Positions 55,594 to 64,000 of a DNA stretch of 64,000 bases are shown here, in pieces. Position numbers and translations under genes: made by a program. The notes beneath the pieces were generated by a model. That model saw only the letters and a list, made by a program, of their open reading frames with translations, was not told the origin of the DNA and did not search any database. Location of the stretch: assembly GCA_014138095.1 (NCBI GenBank), contig JACGXE010000004.1:248001-312000 (forward strand), given 5' to 3'. Numbering within the stretch: position 1 is the first letter of the stretch; each line of letters begins with the position of its first letter. This DNA is from Ochrobactrum sp. RH2CCR150. GTDB lineage: Bacteria; Pseudomonadota; Alphaproteobacteria; Rhizobiales; Rhizobiaceae.

Positions 55594-56085
55594 ATGCCTC
55601 GTTATCGCCCCAATGCCGCGCTGGAGCGCGAGCTTCCCTCTGCTCCCAAACCGATTGGCACGTTTCGCAACGTGCTGGAGGTCGGCAATATGCTCTATAT
55701 TTCCGGTCAGGGACCGCTGGACCAAGAAGGAGTCCTGCACAAAGGCAAGGTTGGCCGAGACGTCAGCACCGAAACGGCGAACCAACACGCCCGCCTTGTC
55801 GGCCTGAACCTACTCGCGGTGCTGACGGCGCATCTGGGCGACTTGCGACGCGTGAAGCGGGTCGTAAAACTGCTCGGTTTCGTCAACGCGGTCGACGATT
55901 TCGAAGAACATCCACGCGTCATCAACGGCTGTTCCGATTTTCTGGTCGAGGTCTTCGGCGACGACGGGGTGCACGCCCGTTCATCTATCGGCGTCGCCTC
56001 GCTACCCAACAACATCACGGTCGAAATAGAGGCGATCGTTGAAATCTTTTCTGAAGAACACAATGAAAGTCACGGCAATGGATAA
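55594..56085 (+). CDS. RidA/YjgF-family protein
   Basis: The 163-residue member of the RidA (YjgF/YER057c/UK114) superfamily has [15 protein letters not shown] near the start and the subunit-pocket segment [22 protein letters not shown]. The usual catalytic Arg position reads [11 protein letters not shown], with an Arg just before. RidA proteins hydrolyse reactive enamines and imines from PLP enzymes. Its end overlaps by 8 bases the start of a PLP lyase-like gene, a fitting partner. GTG at 55588 is an alternative start. Confidence 0.85.
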   Translation: MPRYRPNAALERELPSAPKPIGTFRNVLEVGNMLYISGQGPLDQEGVLHKGKVGRDVSTETANQHARLVGLNLLAVLTAHLGDLRRVKRVVKLLGFVNAVDDFEEHPRVINGCSDFLVEVFGDDGVHARSSIGVASLPNNITVEIEAIVEIFSEEHNESHGNG

Positions 56086-57280
56086 GACTAATCCTCCACG
56101 TCCTAACCAGACGATCCGCGAACGCTTCGGTCTGCGCCCAATCATCAATGTCTCCGGCACGATGACAGCGCTTGGCGCGTCCATCATCGTTCCTGAAGCC
56201 ATTCGCGCCATGGCCGAGATCGCACCACAATTCGTTGAGATGGACGACCTTCACCGCACCGCGAGCAACGTCGTCGCGCGACTGACCGGTGGCGAAGCAG
56301 GCTTCGTCACCGCGTCCTGCGCCAGCGGCATATCGCTGGCGCTAGCCGGCGCGATCACCGGAACCGATCTCCTCGCCATCGAACGTCTGCCTGACGTCGC
56401 TCCCGGCGCTAAGGATGAGATCATCGTCCAACTCGGTCATCTGGTGAATTTCGGCGGCAATATAGACCAATCGATCCGGCTTGCGGGAGGCAAAGTCATA
56501 CACGCTGGCACCGTCAGCGTCACGCATGATTACCATGTCGCGAACGCGATTACCGACAAGACGGCGGCGGCACTCTTTGTCGTCTCCCACCACACCGTCC
56601 AATACGGCATGCTGTCGCTGGAGCAATTCGCCGAAATTTGCCACCTCAAAGGCGTGCCTGTGATCGTGGATGCAGCCTCCGAGTACGACCTTCAACGGTT
56701 CCTCAAGGAGGGAGCCGATATTGTCATCTATAGCGGCCACAAGTTCCTGGGCGGACCGACCACCGGCGTCGTTGCGGGCCGCAAAGATCTGGTGCGCTCG
56801 GCCTTTTTGCAGAATCGCGGTATAGGCCGCGGCATGAAGGTCGGCAAGGAAAGCGTCGCCGGGGTGATAGCAGCGCTAGAAGCTTGGGAAAGCCGCGATC
56901 ACGCGGGGATCCGCGAACGGGAAACGGCGGCGCTTGAGCTCTGGCGCGCGACGCTAGAGGGCCATAAGGGCATCAAAGCCGACATTGTGCCCGACCCGAC
57001 CGACAATCCGCTCGACCGACTGGAAATTCGCGTCACGCCCGAATCCGGGTTCTCGGCGGCAGGTTTCGCAAAAGCGCTGTCGCTGGCCGAACCGCCGATC
57101 ATCGTCCGCAATCACGAAGTCGAGCGCGACCATTTCTATCTCGACCCCTGCAACCTGCATGAAGGCGAGGCCGAAATCGTCGCAGAAGCACTGAAGAAGA
57201 CGTTGGCGGACACACGGCCCGAATATGCGCTTATGCGGCCGGGAAAGAGCAGTTCGTCGGCGTTGGCTTGGCCTGACTGA
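56078..57280 (+). CDS. SelA/DgaE-like PLP-dependent enzyme
   Basis: The 400-residue fold-type I PLP protein has [20 protein letters not shown] at the start, [17 protein letters not shown], the PLP Lys in [18 protein letters not shown], and [15 protein letters not shown]. This is the family of selenocysteine synthase and D-glucosaminate-6-phosphate ammonia-lyase (DgaE). Many members are ammonia-lyases or epimerases of amino acids. With RidA it could release an enamine from an imported amino acid. ATG at 56063 is an alternative start. Confidence 0.85.
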   Translation: MDKTNPPRPNQTIRERFGLRPIINVSGTMTALGASIIVPEAIRAMAEIAPQFVEMDDLHRTASNVVARLTGGEAGFVTASCASGISLALAGAITGTDLLAIERLPDVAPGAKDEIIVQLGHLVNFGGNIDQSIRLAGGKVIHAGTVSVTHDYHVANAITDKTAAALFVVSHHTVQYGMLSLEQFAEICHLKGVPVIVDAASEYDLQRFLKEGADIVIYSGHKFLGGPTTGVVAGRKDLVRSAFLQNRGIGRGMKVGKESVAGVIAALEAWESRDHAGIRERETAALELWRATLEGHKGIKADIVPDPTDNPLDRLEIRVTPESGFSAAGFAKALSLAEPPIIVRNHEVERDHFYLDPCNLHEGEAEIVAEALKKTLADTRPEYALMRPGKSSSSALAWPD

Positions 57281-57352
57281 CGGACAACCAAAGCACTTCC
57301 TGCATAGTGGAGACCTTTGATGCGCCCTATCAGAGAGAGTATCTCCGGTTGT

Positions 57353-57535
57353 TCAGGCAAGCAGCGTTTGTCGACAGGCTGGCCAGCGCTCGTAGACAAA
57401 GAGTATCCACAGTTTGACTGCAGCGATTGCGACGAAACCGAGGTAGGATTCCATTGTCTTTTGTTGTGGGTTGGCCACCTGCCTCCGGTCTTTGAGCTTA
57501 TTGCAAGGCGCTCAAAAGCGAGTCGGTTTCTTTAA
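57353..57535 (-). mobile_element. IS5-type transposase C-terminal remnant
   Basis: On the minus strand, CNKLKDRRQVANP is followed by QQKTMESYLGFVAIAAVKLW and a stop at 57353-57355. This is the end of IS5-superfamily transposases (KL-x-RRVATRYDKT-x-SYLGF). The start and the DDE core are absent, and the upstream part shows frame breaks. The remaining DNA from 57281 to 57691 shows no other gene. Confidence 0.7.
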
Positions 57536-57691
57536 AGGTCACCCATAAGGAAAAGCTACCGCTAAATCGATTGAGCAATGGAAGACGACTTCGTGACATA
57601 TGGCAAAATGGGGGGGCTATATGTGAGACTGGGACAGATCAGCAAGCTTATCGGAACGCGAATATAGATTCTTTTTTTTGAAATTCGATCT

Positions 57692-57982
57692 TCAGTAAGA
57701 CTCATCAAGAAGACAATTAACCCAGAACTCCGAGACGCTTGCGCTGTTTGGTAGACCAACGATGTGCAATATAGAAGTTGCGATATCTTCCGGGCGGGTT
57801 AGTTCATCGGACTTCACTGCGAGGGCATTACCCATGTCAGTCGCCACCAGTCCCGGACAAATTGCAGTCGAACGTACCCCGTGTTCAAAACCTGCATGGC
57901 GTATCGCATGGGAAAAGCCAAGTGCGGCAAATTTAGAAACCGAGTATGCACCGGAAGCAGCCGACTTCACACGCTTGATCGC
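57692..57982 (-). pseudogene. SDR gene, 3' fragment
   Basis: This frame encodes only the C-terminal third of a short-chain dehydrogenase: KRVKSAASGAYSVSKFAALG with the active-site Tyr/Lys, then STAICPGLVATDMGNA and a normal C-terminus. The NAD-binding half is missing. Near 57975-57985 the homologous sequence ends and an ABC ATPase fragment starts in the opposite orientation. It is a product of deletion or recombination, not a functional enzyme. Confidence 0.8.
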
Positions 57983-58336
57983 GGCGCCATGGAACGATTT
58001 CCGCACGAGTTTTCAGGCGGGCAGAGACAACGCGTCGGCATTGCACGCGCCCTTACGCTCGACCCCGAAATTCTGATTGCCGTCGAAGCGGTTTCTGCCC
58101 TCGACGTCTCGATACAGGCCCAGATTCTTAAATTATTGCAAAAAATGCAGAAGGACCGTGACCTTGCGATTGTCTTCATCACGCACGACTTGCGAGTTGC
58201 CAGCCAAATTTGCGATGATGTTTTAGTCATGCATCGCGGTACAGTCGTGGAATCTGGTCCGCCGAGCCGAATTTTCGGCAATCCGGCCAATGCCTACACT
58301 CGCAGTCTGGTTGCTGCAATTCCTGGACTTCACTAA
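57977..58336 (+). pseudogene. Oligopeptide-type ABC ATPase, 3' fragment
   Basis: From MERFPHEFSGGQRQRVGIAR at about 57989 this frame encodes the signature loop, a Walker B region and the C-terminus of an Opp/Dpp-type ATPase (ALDVSIQAQILKLLQ, VFITHDLRVASQI). Walker A and the first half are missing. The Walker B/D-loop area reads ILIAVEAVSALDV, where LIADEPTSALDV is expected, so it is decaying. A terminator follows at 58344-58384. Confidence 0.83.
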
Positions 58337-58343
58337 GTCAGGT

Positions 58344-58384
58344 GCCGGCCGAGTGCTGCACTTGATAGCACCCGGCTATTTTTC
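58344..58384 (+). terminator. Probable intrinsic terminator
   Basis: GCCGG and GTGCT (5' side, separated by a 4-base bulge) pair with AGCAC and CCGGC (3' side), and the stem is followed by TATTTTT. It would end plus-strand transcription from the broken ABC ATPase gene before the convergent sugar-transport operon. Confidence 0.55.
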
Positions 58385-58406
58385 CCCGCAGTTCGATAAT
58401 ATAGGC

Positions 58407-59168
58407 TTATAAAGTTTTAGCCCCAGTCATGATGGCGACTGCATCGGACATGGAAATCTCTGATGGTTTCACGACAGCCGCGCGCTTTCCAAGCCGTTGA
58501 ATATGAATACGGTCGGCAACTTCAAAAACATGTGGCATATTGTGACTGATCAGTACGATCGGCAGTCCGCGTTTCTTAACATCCAGTAGGAGATCGAGTA
58601 CTTTGCGCGACTCCTTCACACCGAGAGCGGCGGTCGGCTCATCAAGAATGATAACTCGCGAAGCGAACGCGACCGAACGGGCGACCGCAATTCCCTGTCT
58701 TTGCCCTCCTGAGAGTCCTTCCACCGGCTGGTCAATATTCTGGATCGTCATCAGTCCCAGTTCGGAGAGCTTTTCGCGAGCTACTTCGCGCATTTTTTTG
58801 CGATCAAGGCGACAAAGAAATCGGCCTGAAAAGCCAGTTTTACGGATTTCGCGTCCAAGAAACATATTATCCACAATGGACAGAGCCGGGGAAAGCGCCA
58901 AATTCTGGTACACAGTTTCAACGCCCGCTTCACGCGCCTCCAGTGCTGAACGGAATTGAACTGACTTTCCCATCAATTCGATTTCCCCTGCATCTGGCTT
59001 CGTGGCGCCAGAGAGAACTTTGATTAATGAAGATTTACCCGCACCATTATCCCCAATAACCGCGAGGATTTCGTTAGGATAGAGATCGAAATCCGCTCCA
59101 TCCAGTGCCACAACATGGCCGTAGCGTTTCGTCAAACCACGTGCTTTGAAAATCGGATTTGCAGACAT
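58407..59168 (-). CDS. Sugar ABC transporter ATPase (FrcA-like, single domain)
   Basis: The 253-residue single-domain ATPase has Walker A GDNGAGKSSLIKVLSG, signature GLSGGQRQGIAVARS and Walker B VIILDEPTAALGV. The Gln-x-Ile after the signature is as in FrcA. RbsA-type ATPases have two such domains; this has one, as FrcA does. ATG at 59168 overlaps the permease stop. It is the last gene of the importer. Confidence 0.88.
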   Translation of the reverse strand: MSANPIFKARGLTKRYGHVVALDGADFDLYPNEILAVIGDNGAGKSSLIKVLSGATKPDAGEIELMGKSVQFRSALEAREAGVETVYQNLALSPALSIVDNMFLGREIRKTGFSGRFLCRLDRKKMREVAREKLSELGLMTIQNIDQPVEGLSGGQRQGIAVARSVAFASRVIILDEPTAALGVKESRKVLDLLLDVKKRGLPIVLISHNMPHVFEVADRIHIQRLGKRAAVVKPSEISMSDAVAIMTGAKTL

Positions 59169-60238
59169 CACAGATTGACCTTTCTCAATCCTTGGTCAAT
59201 GGCAACGGCGACAATCGATAGAACGCCGATGAGCAGGTAAGTCCATTGTGGATCGGCTCCAACCAGCCGTAACCCCAGCGAAAAACAACCTACCGTAAGC
59301 GCACCGAAGATTGTGCCAAGGATGGAACCTCGCCCGCCAAATAACGACGTGCCGCCAATTACAACCGCAGTGATTGACTCAATATTGGTGAACTGTCCCG
59401 CAGTCGGCGTGACAGACCCAAGACGGCCTATCAAAACCCAACCCGCAAATGCACAGATGACACCGGAGAGAATGTAAACGCTTATCAACATGCGGCGAAC
59501 CCGAACGCCTGCCAGTTCTGCCGCAGCCGCATCGTCGCCCACGGCATAAACATGCCGCCCCCATGCGGTATGATTAAGCACATACCATAACAAGCTTATA
59601 AGCAGCACCATGGCAATTACACCATAGGTAAAGACTGCACCCCCAAGCTGCACTGATTGTCCGAAAAACTGCAGCAATGGCGCCGTTTCCGATATTCGCG
59701 CACTGGGTATGGTCTCATTGCCCGAGTAAATGAAGTTGCTGGCGAGGAATATCTGCCATGTACCAAGCGTCACGATAAAGGCTGGTAGCTTCACCACGGA
59801 AACAAGTATGCCGTTGATGTAACCACAGAAAGCACCAAGAGCCAACCCAATCAAAATTGCCAGTGGCGCCGGAAGGCCATAACGAAAAACACAGGCCCCC
59901 ATCACAACCGACGTCAGAACCATGATTGCACCAACCGAGAGATCAATGCCTTTGGTGAGAATGACTAAGCTCTGCGCGGCAGCGACAATTCCGACGATCG
60001 CCACTTGTTGGAGAATAAGGGTCAAAGTGAAAGCCGAGAAAAACCGGCCACTCGTCAACAGGCCGAAGCCGGTAACGGTCAACAGCAGAATCAATAGCGG
60101 GATAATTGCTGGATTGCCGTGGACGCAATCTTGAACAAACCGTCCGAAGGATCGCTTTGATTGGAATTTTGCAATGCGTGTATCACTGTTACGTATCACG
60201 CTCTCAAAGTCGTCTACTTGTGTCATGATCTTGCCCAT
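59168..60238 (-). CDS. Sugar ABC transporter permease (FrcC/RbsC-like)
   Basis: The 356-residue permease has the RbsC/FrcC fold: VAAAQSLVILTKGIDLSVGA, NGILVSVVKLPAFIVTLGTW, and AVVIGGTSLFGGRGSILGT near the end. It has a 35-residue cytoplasmic start. An in-frame ATG at 60226 is an alternative start. It forms the channel for the sugar captured by the binding protein upstream. Confidence 0.9.
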   Translation of the reverse strand: MGKIMTQVDDFESVIRNSDTRIAKFQSKRSFGRFVQDCVHGNPAIIPLLILLLTVTGFGLLTSGRFFSAFTLTLILQQVAIVGIVAAAQSLVILTKGIDLSVGAIMVLTSVVMGACVFRYGLPAPLAILIGLALGAFCGYINGILVSVVKLPAFIVTLGTWQIFLASNFIYSGNETIPSARISETAPLLQFFGQSVQLGGAVFTYGVIAMVLLISLLWYVLNHTAWGRHVYAVGDDAAAAELAGVRVRRMLISVYILSGVICAFAGWVLIGRLGSVTPTAGQFTNIESITAVVIGGTSLFGGRGSILGTIFGALTVGCFSLGLRLVGADPQWTYLLIGVLSIVAVAIDQGLRKVNL

Positions 60239-60351
60239 GAACTCTTCCAGCGCGGAGCCAATTTGACATTGGTCCTATCAAAAGCTGGAACTACGTGGTC
60301 CCATGAAGACCCGACGCCACACGCCGAATCTTCGTGGATAGCGAAGGTTTT

Positions 60352-61389
60352 TCAGCCCCAGCACTTCTCCAGGCCTTCCGCAACGCTGATTGAAGAGACA
60401 CCCTCAGCCGCATCATCGGTCACAAGCGAAACGCCTGTATCGAAGAAATGTGCACCGTCTTCAAGCTTTGGCTTCTCGCCAGTATCAACCCATTTGCGAA
60501 TTGCCTGAATTCCCAGGATAGACATTCGGCCTGGATATTGCTGTGACGTCGCCGCAAGTGTTCCGGCCTTAATATTCTTCACCCCCTGACAGCCGCCATC
60601 AATAGAAACGAGCAAAACCTTATCGGACATGCCGAGCGACTTGAGTGTCTCAAACGCTCCTGCAGCAGCAGGTTCATTGATCGTATAGACGACGTTGAGA
60701 GACGGATCGCGTTGGAGCAGATTTTCCATAGCAGATCGGCCACCTTCTTCATTACCATTGGTAACGTCGTGACCGATTATCCGCTTGTCATCTTCATCGC
60801 CGATGACATTAACGTTTTTGGTGTCAATCCCGAAGCCGGTCATGAACCCTTGGTCGCGTTGAACATCCAGCGTCGGCTGGGAGGCATTGAGATCAAGAAA
60901 CGCAATACGCGCATTGGAGGCTTCGTCCCCGAGCCTCGCCTTGACCCATTGGCCGATCAATTCGCCCGCCTTGAAATTGTCGGTAGCAAAAGTGGCATCC
61001 ACTGCATCATAAGGTTCAACCGGGCTGTCGAACGCAACAACCATGATACCTGCTGCGCGAGCTTTCTGGATGGCCGGAACCACTGCTTTGCTGTCCGATG
61101 GATCGATCAAGATGCCCTTCACGCCTGCGAGAATGCAAGTTTCAAGCGCTTCGATCTGGCTGATACTGTCACCATCATCGCGACCGGCATACATTGAGAG
61201 CTTGATATTCTGCTTCTTGGCTTCTTCGATCGCAGCATTTTTCATAGTTATGAAAAACGGATTGGTATCCGTCTTTGTGATAACGCAAGCACTAGCCGGT
61301 GCTTGTGCGCTTGCCGCAGTCAAACCTGCCACGGATGTCACTGCAATCGCAACAAGCCCAATCCCAAAACGGCGTGAAAACAATCCCAT
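60352..61389 (-). CDS. Sugar-binding periplasmic protein (FrcB/RbsB-like)
   Basis: The 345-residue type I periplasmic binding protein has a signal peptide (cleavage likely after SAQA near 30) and [36 protein letters not shown] and [15 protein letters not shown], as in FrcB. It delivers a sugar or polyol to the permease. It is separated from the ATPase/permease pair by a 113-bp gap, in which I see no gene. Confidence 0.9.
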   Translation of the reverse strand: MGLFSRRFGIGLVAIAVTSVAGLTAASAQAPASACVITKTDTNPFFITMKNAAIEEAKKQNIKLSMYAGRDDGDSISQIEALETCILAGVKGILIDPSDSKAVVPAIQKARAAGIMVVAFDSPVEPYDAVDATFATDNFKAGELIGQWVKARLGDEASNARIAFLDLNASQPTLDVQRDQGFMTGFGIDTKNVNVIGDEDDKRIIGHDVTNGNEEGGRSAMENLLQRDPSLNVVYTINEPAAAGAFETLKSLGMSDKVLLVSIDGGCQGVKNIKAGTLAATSQQYPGRMSILGIQAIRKWVDTGEKPKLEDGAHFFDTGVSLVTDDAAEGVSSISVAEGLEKCWG

Positions 61390-61740
61390 TTCAACCTCCC
61401 ATTGTCGCCCATCTACACCGCTCCGGAAATGGCTGCGGTATATAAATCCTCATAAATGTAGTAAATATTCATAATCATAAATGTCAATGATATTATTCGG
61501 CAATTTCTAGATATAATCTTTTATTATAATAAAACAATGCGTATTAAAATTACATAAAAATGGAAAACAAAGTAAAAACTTCCTCTAGGAAACGCCGATA
61601 GTGCCACCAGCTTAGCCAATGACACCATCGAGACTTGACCAAGAATTCCGACTTACCGGATTTACTTGATTTAGCTATTTATAGTCTTCTCGTGGAACAT
61701 GATATGATCGTTCCATGACGTAAAGATTAGCCGCGTCTTT
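61390..61740. other. Intergenic region, promoter of the sugar importer
   Basis: 351 bp between the SDR gene and the binding-protein gene. The part 61440-61570 is AT-rich with short repeated words (ATTCATAATCATAAATGTCAA) and is the likely promoter/operator region, on the minus strand, of the importer operon. I cannot define a -35/-10 with confidence. No gene is visible. Confidence 0.4.
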
Positions 61741-62499
61741 TTACAGACAACCAGTATGAAAGCCACCATCTACGGGCAGTGTGACGCCAGTGATGAAACA
61801 AGCCGCAGGCGACGCAAGGAATAGAGCTGCGCCAACCAGATCCTCAGTTTCTCCCCAGCGTTTCAGAGCTGCACGCTGCGCGATAGGCTTCTCGGTAGCT
61901 GGGTTTTCCCACAGAGCACGCGTCATATCCGTGCGATGATAGCCCGGTCCGATAGCGTTCACGCGCACACCGTCTGGACCAAACTTATGCGCAAGAACAC
62001 GCGTAAGCCCAAGAATACCGGTCTTGCTTGCGGTGTAAGATGGCACACCTGTATCGGCGAGATAGCTCAACATCGAAGCGATCGCAATCACCGACCCCTT
62101 GCTTTCCTTCAGCTTTGGATATGCGGCCATGGTGAGGCGGAAAACGCTGTTCAGATTGATGTCCATGACATCGTTGAACACATCGTTCTCCCATTCTGTC
62201 GTGTCCCGTGCAACGCCCTGCGCGTTGATCAGCACATCGATCCTTGTCTGCTTCTCCATGAAGGCAATGGCATCGTCATTGCTACGTACGTCGAGTTCAT
62301 AGAACTCAATGCCCTTGTTGGCATCGTCTTTCTCAGCCTTTTCGATCTTGGCTACAGAGCTTCCGCTGGCCGCGACAGAAGCACCAAGCGCTGCAAATCC
62401 GCGCGCCATTTCAAGACCGATGCCACTCGTTGCGCCCGAAACCAGAACACGCTTGCCTGCAAACAGGTCTTTGGCGAAAGACGAAATAACTTCCTGCAT
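61741..62499 (-). CDS. SDR-family oxidoreductase, polyol type
   Basis: The 252-residue SDR has NAD-binding GATSGIG at about 20-26, NAQG in the central strand, and an intact active site (IASMLSYLADTGVPSYTASK). Its C-terminal part VNAIGPGYHRTDMTRALWEN fits polyol or 3-oxo-sugar dehydrogenases. It lies 19 bp after the glycerol-dehydrogenase-like gene. The substrate is a guess from operon context. Confidence 0.88.
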   Translation of the reverse strand: MQEVISSFAKDLFAGKRVLVSGATSGIGLEMARGFAALGASVAASGSSVAKIEKAEKDDANKGIEFYELDVRSNDDAIAFMEKQTRIDVLINAQGVARDTTEWENDVFNDVMDINLNSVFRLTMAAYPKLKESKGSVIAIASMLSYLADTGVPSYTASKTGILGLTRVLAHKFGPDGVRVNAIGPGYHRTDMTRALWENPATEKPIAQRAALKRWGETEDLVGAALFLASPAACFITGVTLPVDGGFHTGCL

Positions 62500-62518
62500 G
62501 ATAACCTCCCGATAAATG

Positions 62519-63604
62519 CTAGATGAGCTGCTTTAATGCGGCGACGACCATATCCGGCGTTACCTTGATCGGCTCATTGTGAATGATTTCACCGGCGCGG
62601 CAGGCGCGCTTGGCGACGATTTCCAGTTTCTCGTCCGTCGCTTCTTCAATGCCGATATCGGCAAGACGGGTCGGCAATCGCACAGAAAGACAGAATTCAC
62701 GAACCTTCTGGAATTCCTCTTCCGCACCATGCAATTTGAGACCTGCGAGAACACCAATGGCGACTTTTTCACCATGCAGATGATGATGAACATCATCCAG
62801 CTCGCAAAGGCCATGATGAATAGCATGAGCAGCCGCCACCCCGCCGGATTCAAAGCCGACGCCCGAAAGCAGGATATTCGCTTCGATCACGCGTTCCATC
62901 GCTGGACCGGCCTGCTTGGCGTCGCACTCCTTGAGCGACGCTGCGCCAAATTCAAAGATCGTATCGCGGCAAAAACGTGCAACTTCATAAGCAAGACTGA
63001 CGCCTTGCATTTTCATGCAGTTGAAAGCGCCAGACTGGCGGCAGGAGTCCGCTTCATAGAAGGTTGCAAGTGCATCACCGATACCAGCAGCGAGGAAGCG
63101 TGCCGGAGCCTGTGCGATCAGCGCTATATCCACCAAAACCAGATTAGGGTTGCTTGGCAGAAACGTATCATATGCCACCGAACCATCATCGTTATAGACA
63201 ACGGCAAGCGCGCTGCATGGAGCATCGGACGCTGCAATGGTCGGGTGGATGATCGATGGAAGACCGAGATCGCGGGCCGCAGCCTTTGCCGTGTCGAGTG
63301 CCTTGCCACCACCGACGCCGATAACGACTTTCGCTCCGGCTTCGCGGGCTTGTGCAACAAGAGCCGCAATCTGGCTTTCAGAGCACTCTCCACCATGGCG
63401 CACGATACGTGCCCCTGGACCAGACGCAAAAGCCGCATCGACCTTTGGCTTCAATATATCAAAAATGCCATTATCGAGAAGAACGACTGCCTTATCGCCG
63501 AAGCTTGCGGCCTCTTCGCCAAGGCGCGCGATAACGCCCGCACCTTGAATATAACGGCCGGGGAAGCGTGCGCCACGCACGGTTGAAGCTGCATTTACCA
63601 ACAT
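62519..63604 (-). CDS. Glycerol dehydrogenase-like iron/zinc alcohol dehydrogenase
   Basis: The 361-residue GldA-family protein starts with FPGRYIQGAGVIARLGEEA, has NAD-binding GVGGGKALDTAKAAA, a substrate loop PTIAASDAPCSALAVVYND, and metal ligands in AAHAIHHGL and HHHLHGEKVAIG. It oxidises a secondary alcohol such as glycerol to a ketone using NAD+. Its start overlaps the end of the upstream SDR gene by 10 bases. Confidence 0.9.
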   Translation of the reverse strand: MLVNAASTVRGARFPGRYIQGAGVIARLGEEAASFGDKAVVLLDNGIFDILKPKVDAAFASGPGARIVRHGGECSESQIAALVAQAREAGAKVVIGVGGGKALDTAKAAARDLGLPSIIHPTIAASDAPCSALAVVYNDDGSVAYDTFLPSNPNLVLVDIALIAQAPARFLAAGIGDALATFYEADSCRQSGAFNCMKMQGVSLAYEVARFCRDTIFEFGAASLKECDAKQAGPAMERVIEANILLSGVGFESGGVAAAHAIHHGLCELDDVHHHLHGEKVAIGVLAGLKLHGAEEEFQKVREFCLSVRLPTRLADIGIEEATDEKLEIVAKRACRAGEIIHNEPIKVTPDMVVAALKQLI

Positions 63605-64000
63605 ACATAGCCTCCATCGGCCAGAACGATCGAGCCTGTCATCAGGCTTGATGCATCACTTGCAAGGAAAAGAATGACAGAGGCGACTTCGTCCGTGCGC
63701 CCAAGACGGTTCATTGGTGTGCCACCAACCCAATGACGATACATTTCAGGATCATCATAGACGTATTTGTTCATTTCTGTGTCGATATAGGTCGGCGCTA
63801 CCGAGTTGACGCGAACCCCACGCGCGCCCCATTCAGCAGCTAGCGAACGTGTCAGGTGGTGCACTGCCGCCTTGGATGCGTTGTAGTTCGCCTGTTCCTG
63901 CGGGCGGTTGACCACGAAACCGGACATGGAACCCACATTGACGATATTGCCTGAGCCATTTTCCAGCATCGACTTGCCAAATGCGCGGCAGCACCAGAAC
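63595..64000 (-). CDS. SDR-family oxidoreductase, C-terminal part (cut by window edge)
   Basis: The frame is open beyond the window edge. The visible 135 residues carry the active-site motif QANYNASKAAVHHLTRSLAA, the C-terminal VNSVAPTYIDTEMNKY and a Met-rich lid (WVGGTPMNRLGRTDEVAS), as in D-arabinitol or sorbitol dehydrogenases. The NAD-binding start lies outside. It overlaps the glycerol-dehydrogenase-like gene, so the three dehydrogenases form one operon. Confidence 0.88.
   Translation of the reverse strand, partial: FWCCRAFGKSMLENGSGNIVNVGSMSGFVVNRPQEQANYNASKAAVHHLTRSLAAEWGARGVRVNSVAPTYIDTEMNKYVYDDPEMYRHWVGGTPMNRLGRTDEVASVILFLASDASSLMTGSIVLADGGYVCW

Noticed and set aside
1..64000. CRISPR arrays, tRNA and rRNA genes
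   Set aside because: No regularly spaced identical repeats and no cloverleaf or rRNA-like sequence noticed by eye; a covariance search would be decisive.

Overview
The window looks like an accessory or chromosome-II type region of an alphaproteobacterium, most likely Brucellaceae (Ochrobactrum/Brucella) or a close rhizobial relative. This rests on protein sequence style, moderate GC, many LysR/GntR/IclR/LacI-controlled uptake and catabolic operons, and GguC-, FrcABC- and Pxp-like families. The taxon is inferred; there is no rRNA or other marker here. I saw no tRNA, rRNA, CRISPR or phage genes.

Layout. (1) 1-2.2 kb, minus strand: an iron-uptake signalling unit of FecI-like sigma factor, FecR-like sensor and a TonB-dependent receptor cut by the window edge. 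(2) 2.5-7.3 kb: a GcvA-like LysR regulator divergent from a tightly coupled operon of SDR, cupin, flavin amine oxidase (broken by a one-base frameshift) and MFS transporter. (3) 7.5-11.8 kb: a PatB/MalY-type PLP lyase, a MetR-like LysR, a second MFS transporter and a ProXp-ala-type tRNA deacylase. (4) 12.2-35.5 kb: about 20 genes all on the minus strand, forming a catabolic island with a branched-chain-type ABC importer, CoA transferase, CoA ligase, acyl-CoA dehydrogenase, enoyl-CoA hydratase, HMG-CoA-lyase-like enzyme, two Old Yellow Enzymes, two MmgE/PrpD proteins, two metallo-beta-lactamase-fold hydrolases, a Cys-less Asp/Glu-racemase relative, an FAH-fold protein, and a terminal 4-hydroxy-2-oxovalerate aldolase/acetaldehyde dehydrogenase pair. 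A LacI regulator sits in the middle, and a LacI-type operator overlaps a strong promoter at 35.46-35.50 kb. (5) 35.9-37.1 kb: a dead IS3-family element. (6) 37.2-50.6 kb: a biotin/5-oxoprolinase-type (PxpABC) regulon in two minus-strand operons, with a polyamine-type ABC importer, a hydroxylysine-kinase-like/phospho-lyase-like pair, and a very divergent GroEL-like protein that has lost two ATPase aspartates. A GntR regulator lies between the operons, and both operon promoters carry the same 17-bp palindrome. (7) 50.6-51.5 kb: AT-rich DNA without genes. (8) 51.5-57.3 kb: an IclR regulator divergent from an amino-acid ABC importer, RidA and a SelA/DgaE-like PLP enzyme. (9) 57.3-58.4 kb: a scar made of an IS5-type transposase tail, an SDR 3' fragment and an oligopeptide-ABC ATPase 3' fragment joined head to head. 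(10) 58.4-64 kb: a Frc/Rbs-type sugar ABC importer with two SDRs and a glycerol-dehydrogenase-like enzyme, probably for a polyol.

How the parts work together. Each block pairs a transporter with catabolic enzymes and a local regulator, as expected of a nutrient-scavenging soil or rhizosphere bacterium. The two most unusual systems are the GroEL-like protein inside the lactam/5-oxoproline-type regulon and the 23-kb LacI-controlled island with internally duplicated enzyme classes, whose substrate I cannot name. All enzyme substrates below are family-level inferences unless stated otherwise.
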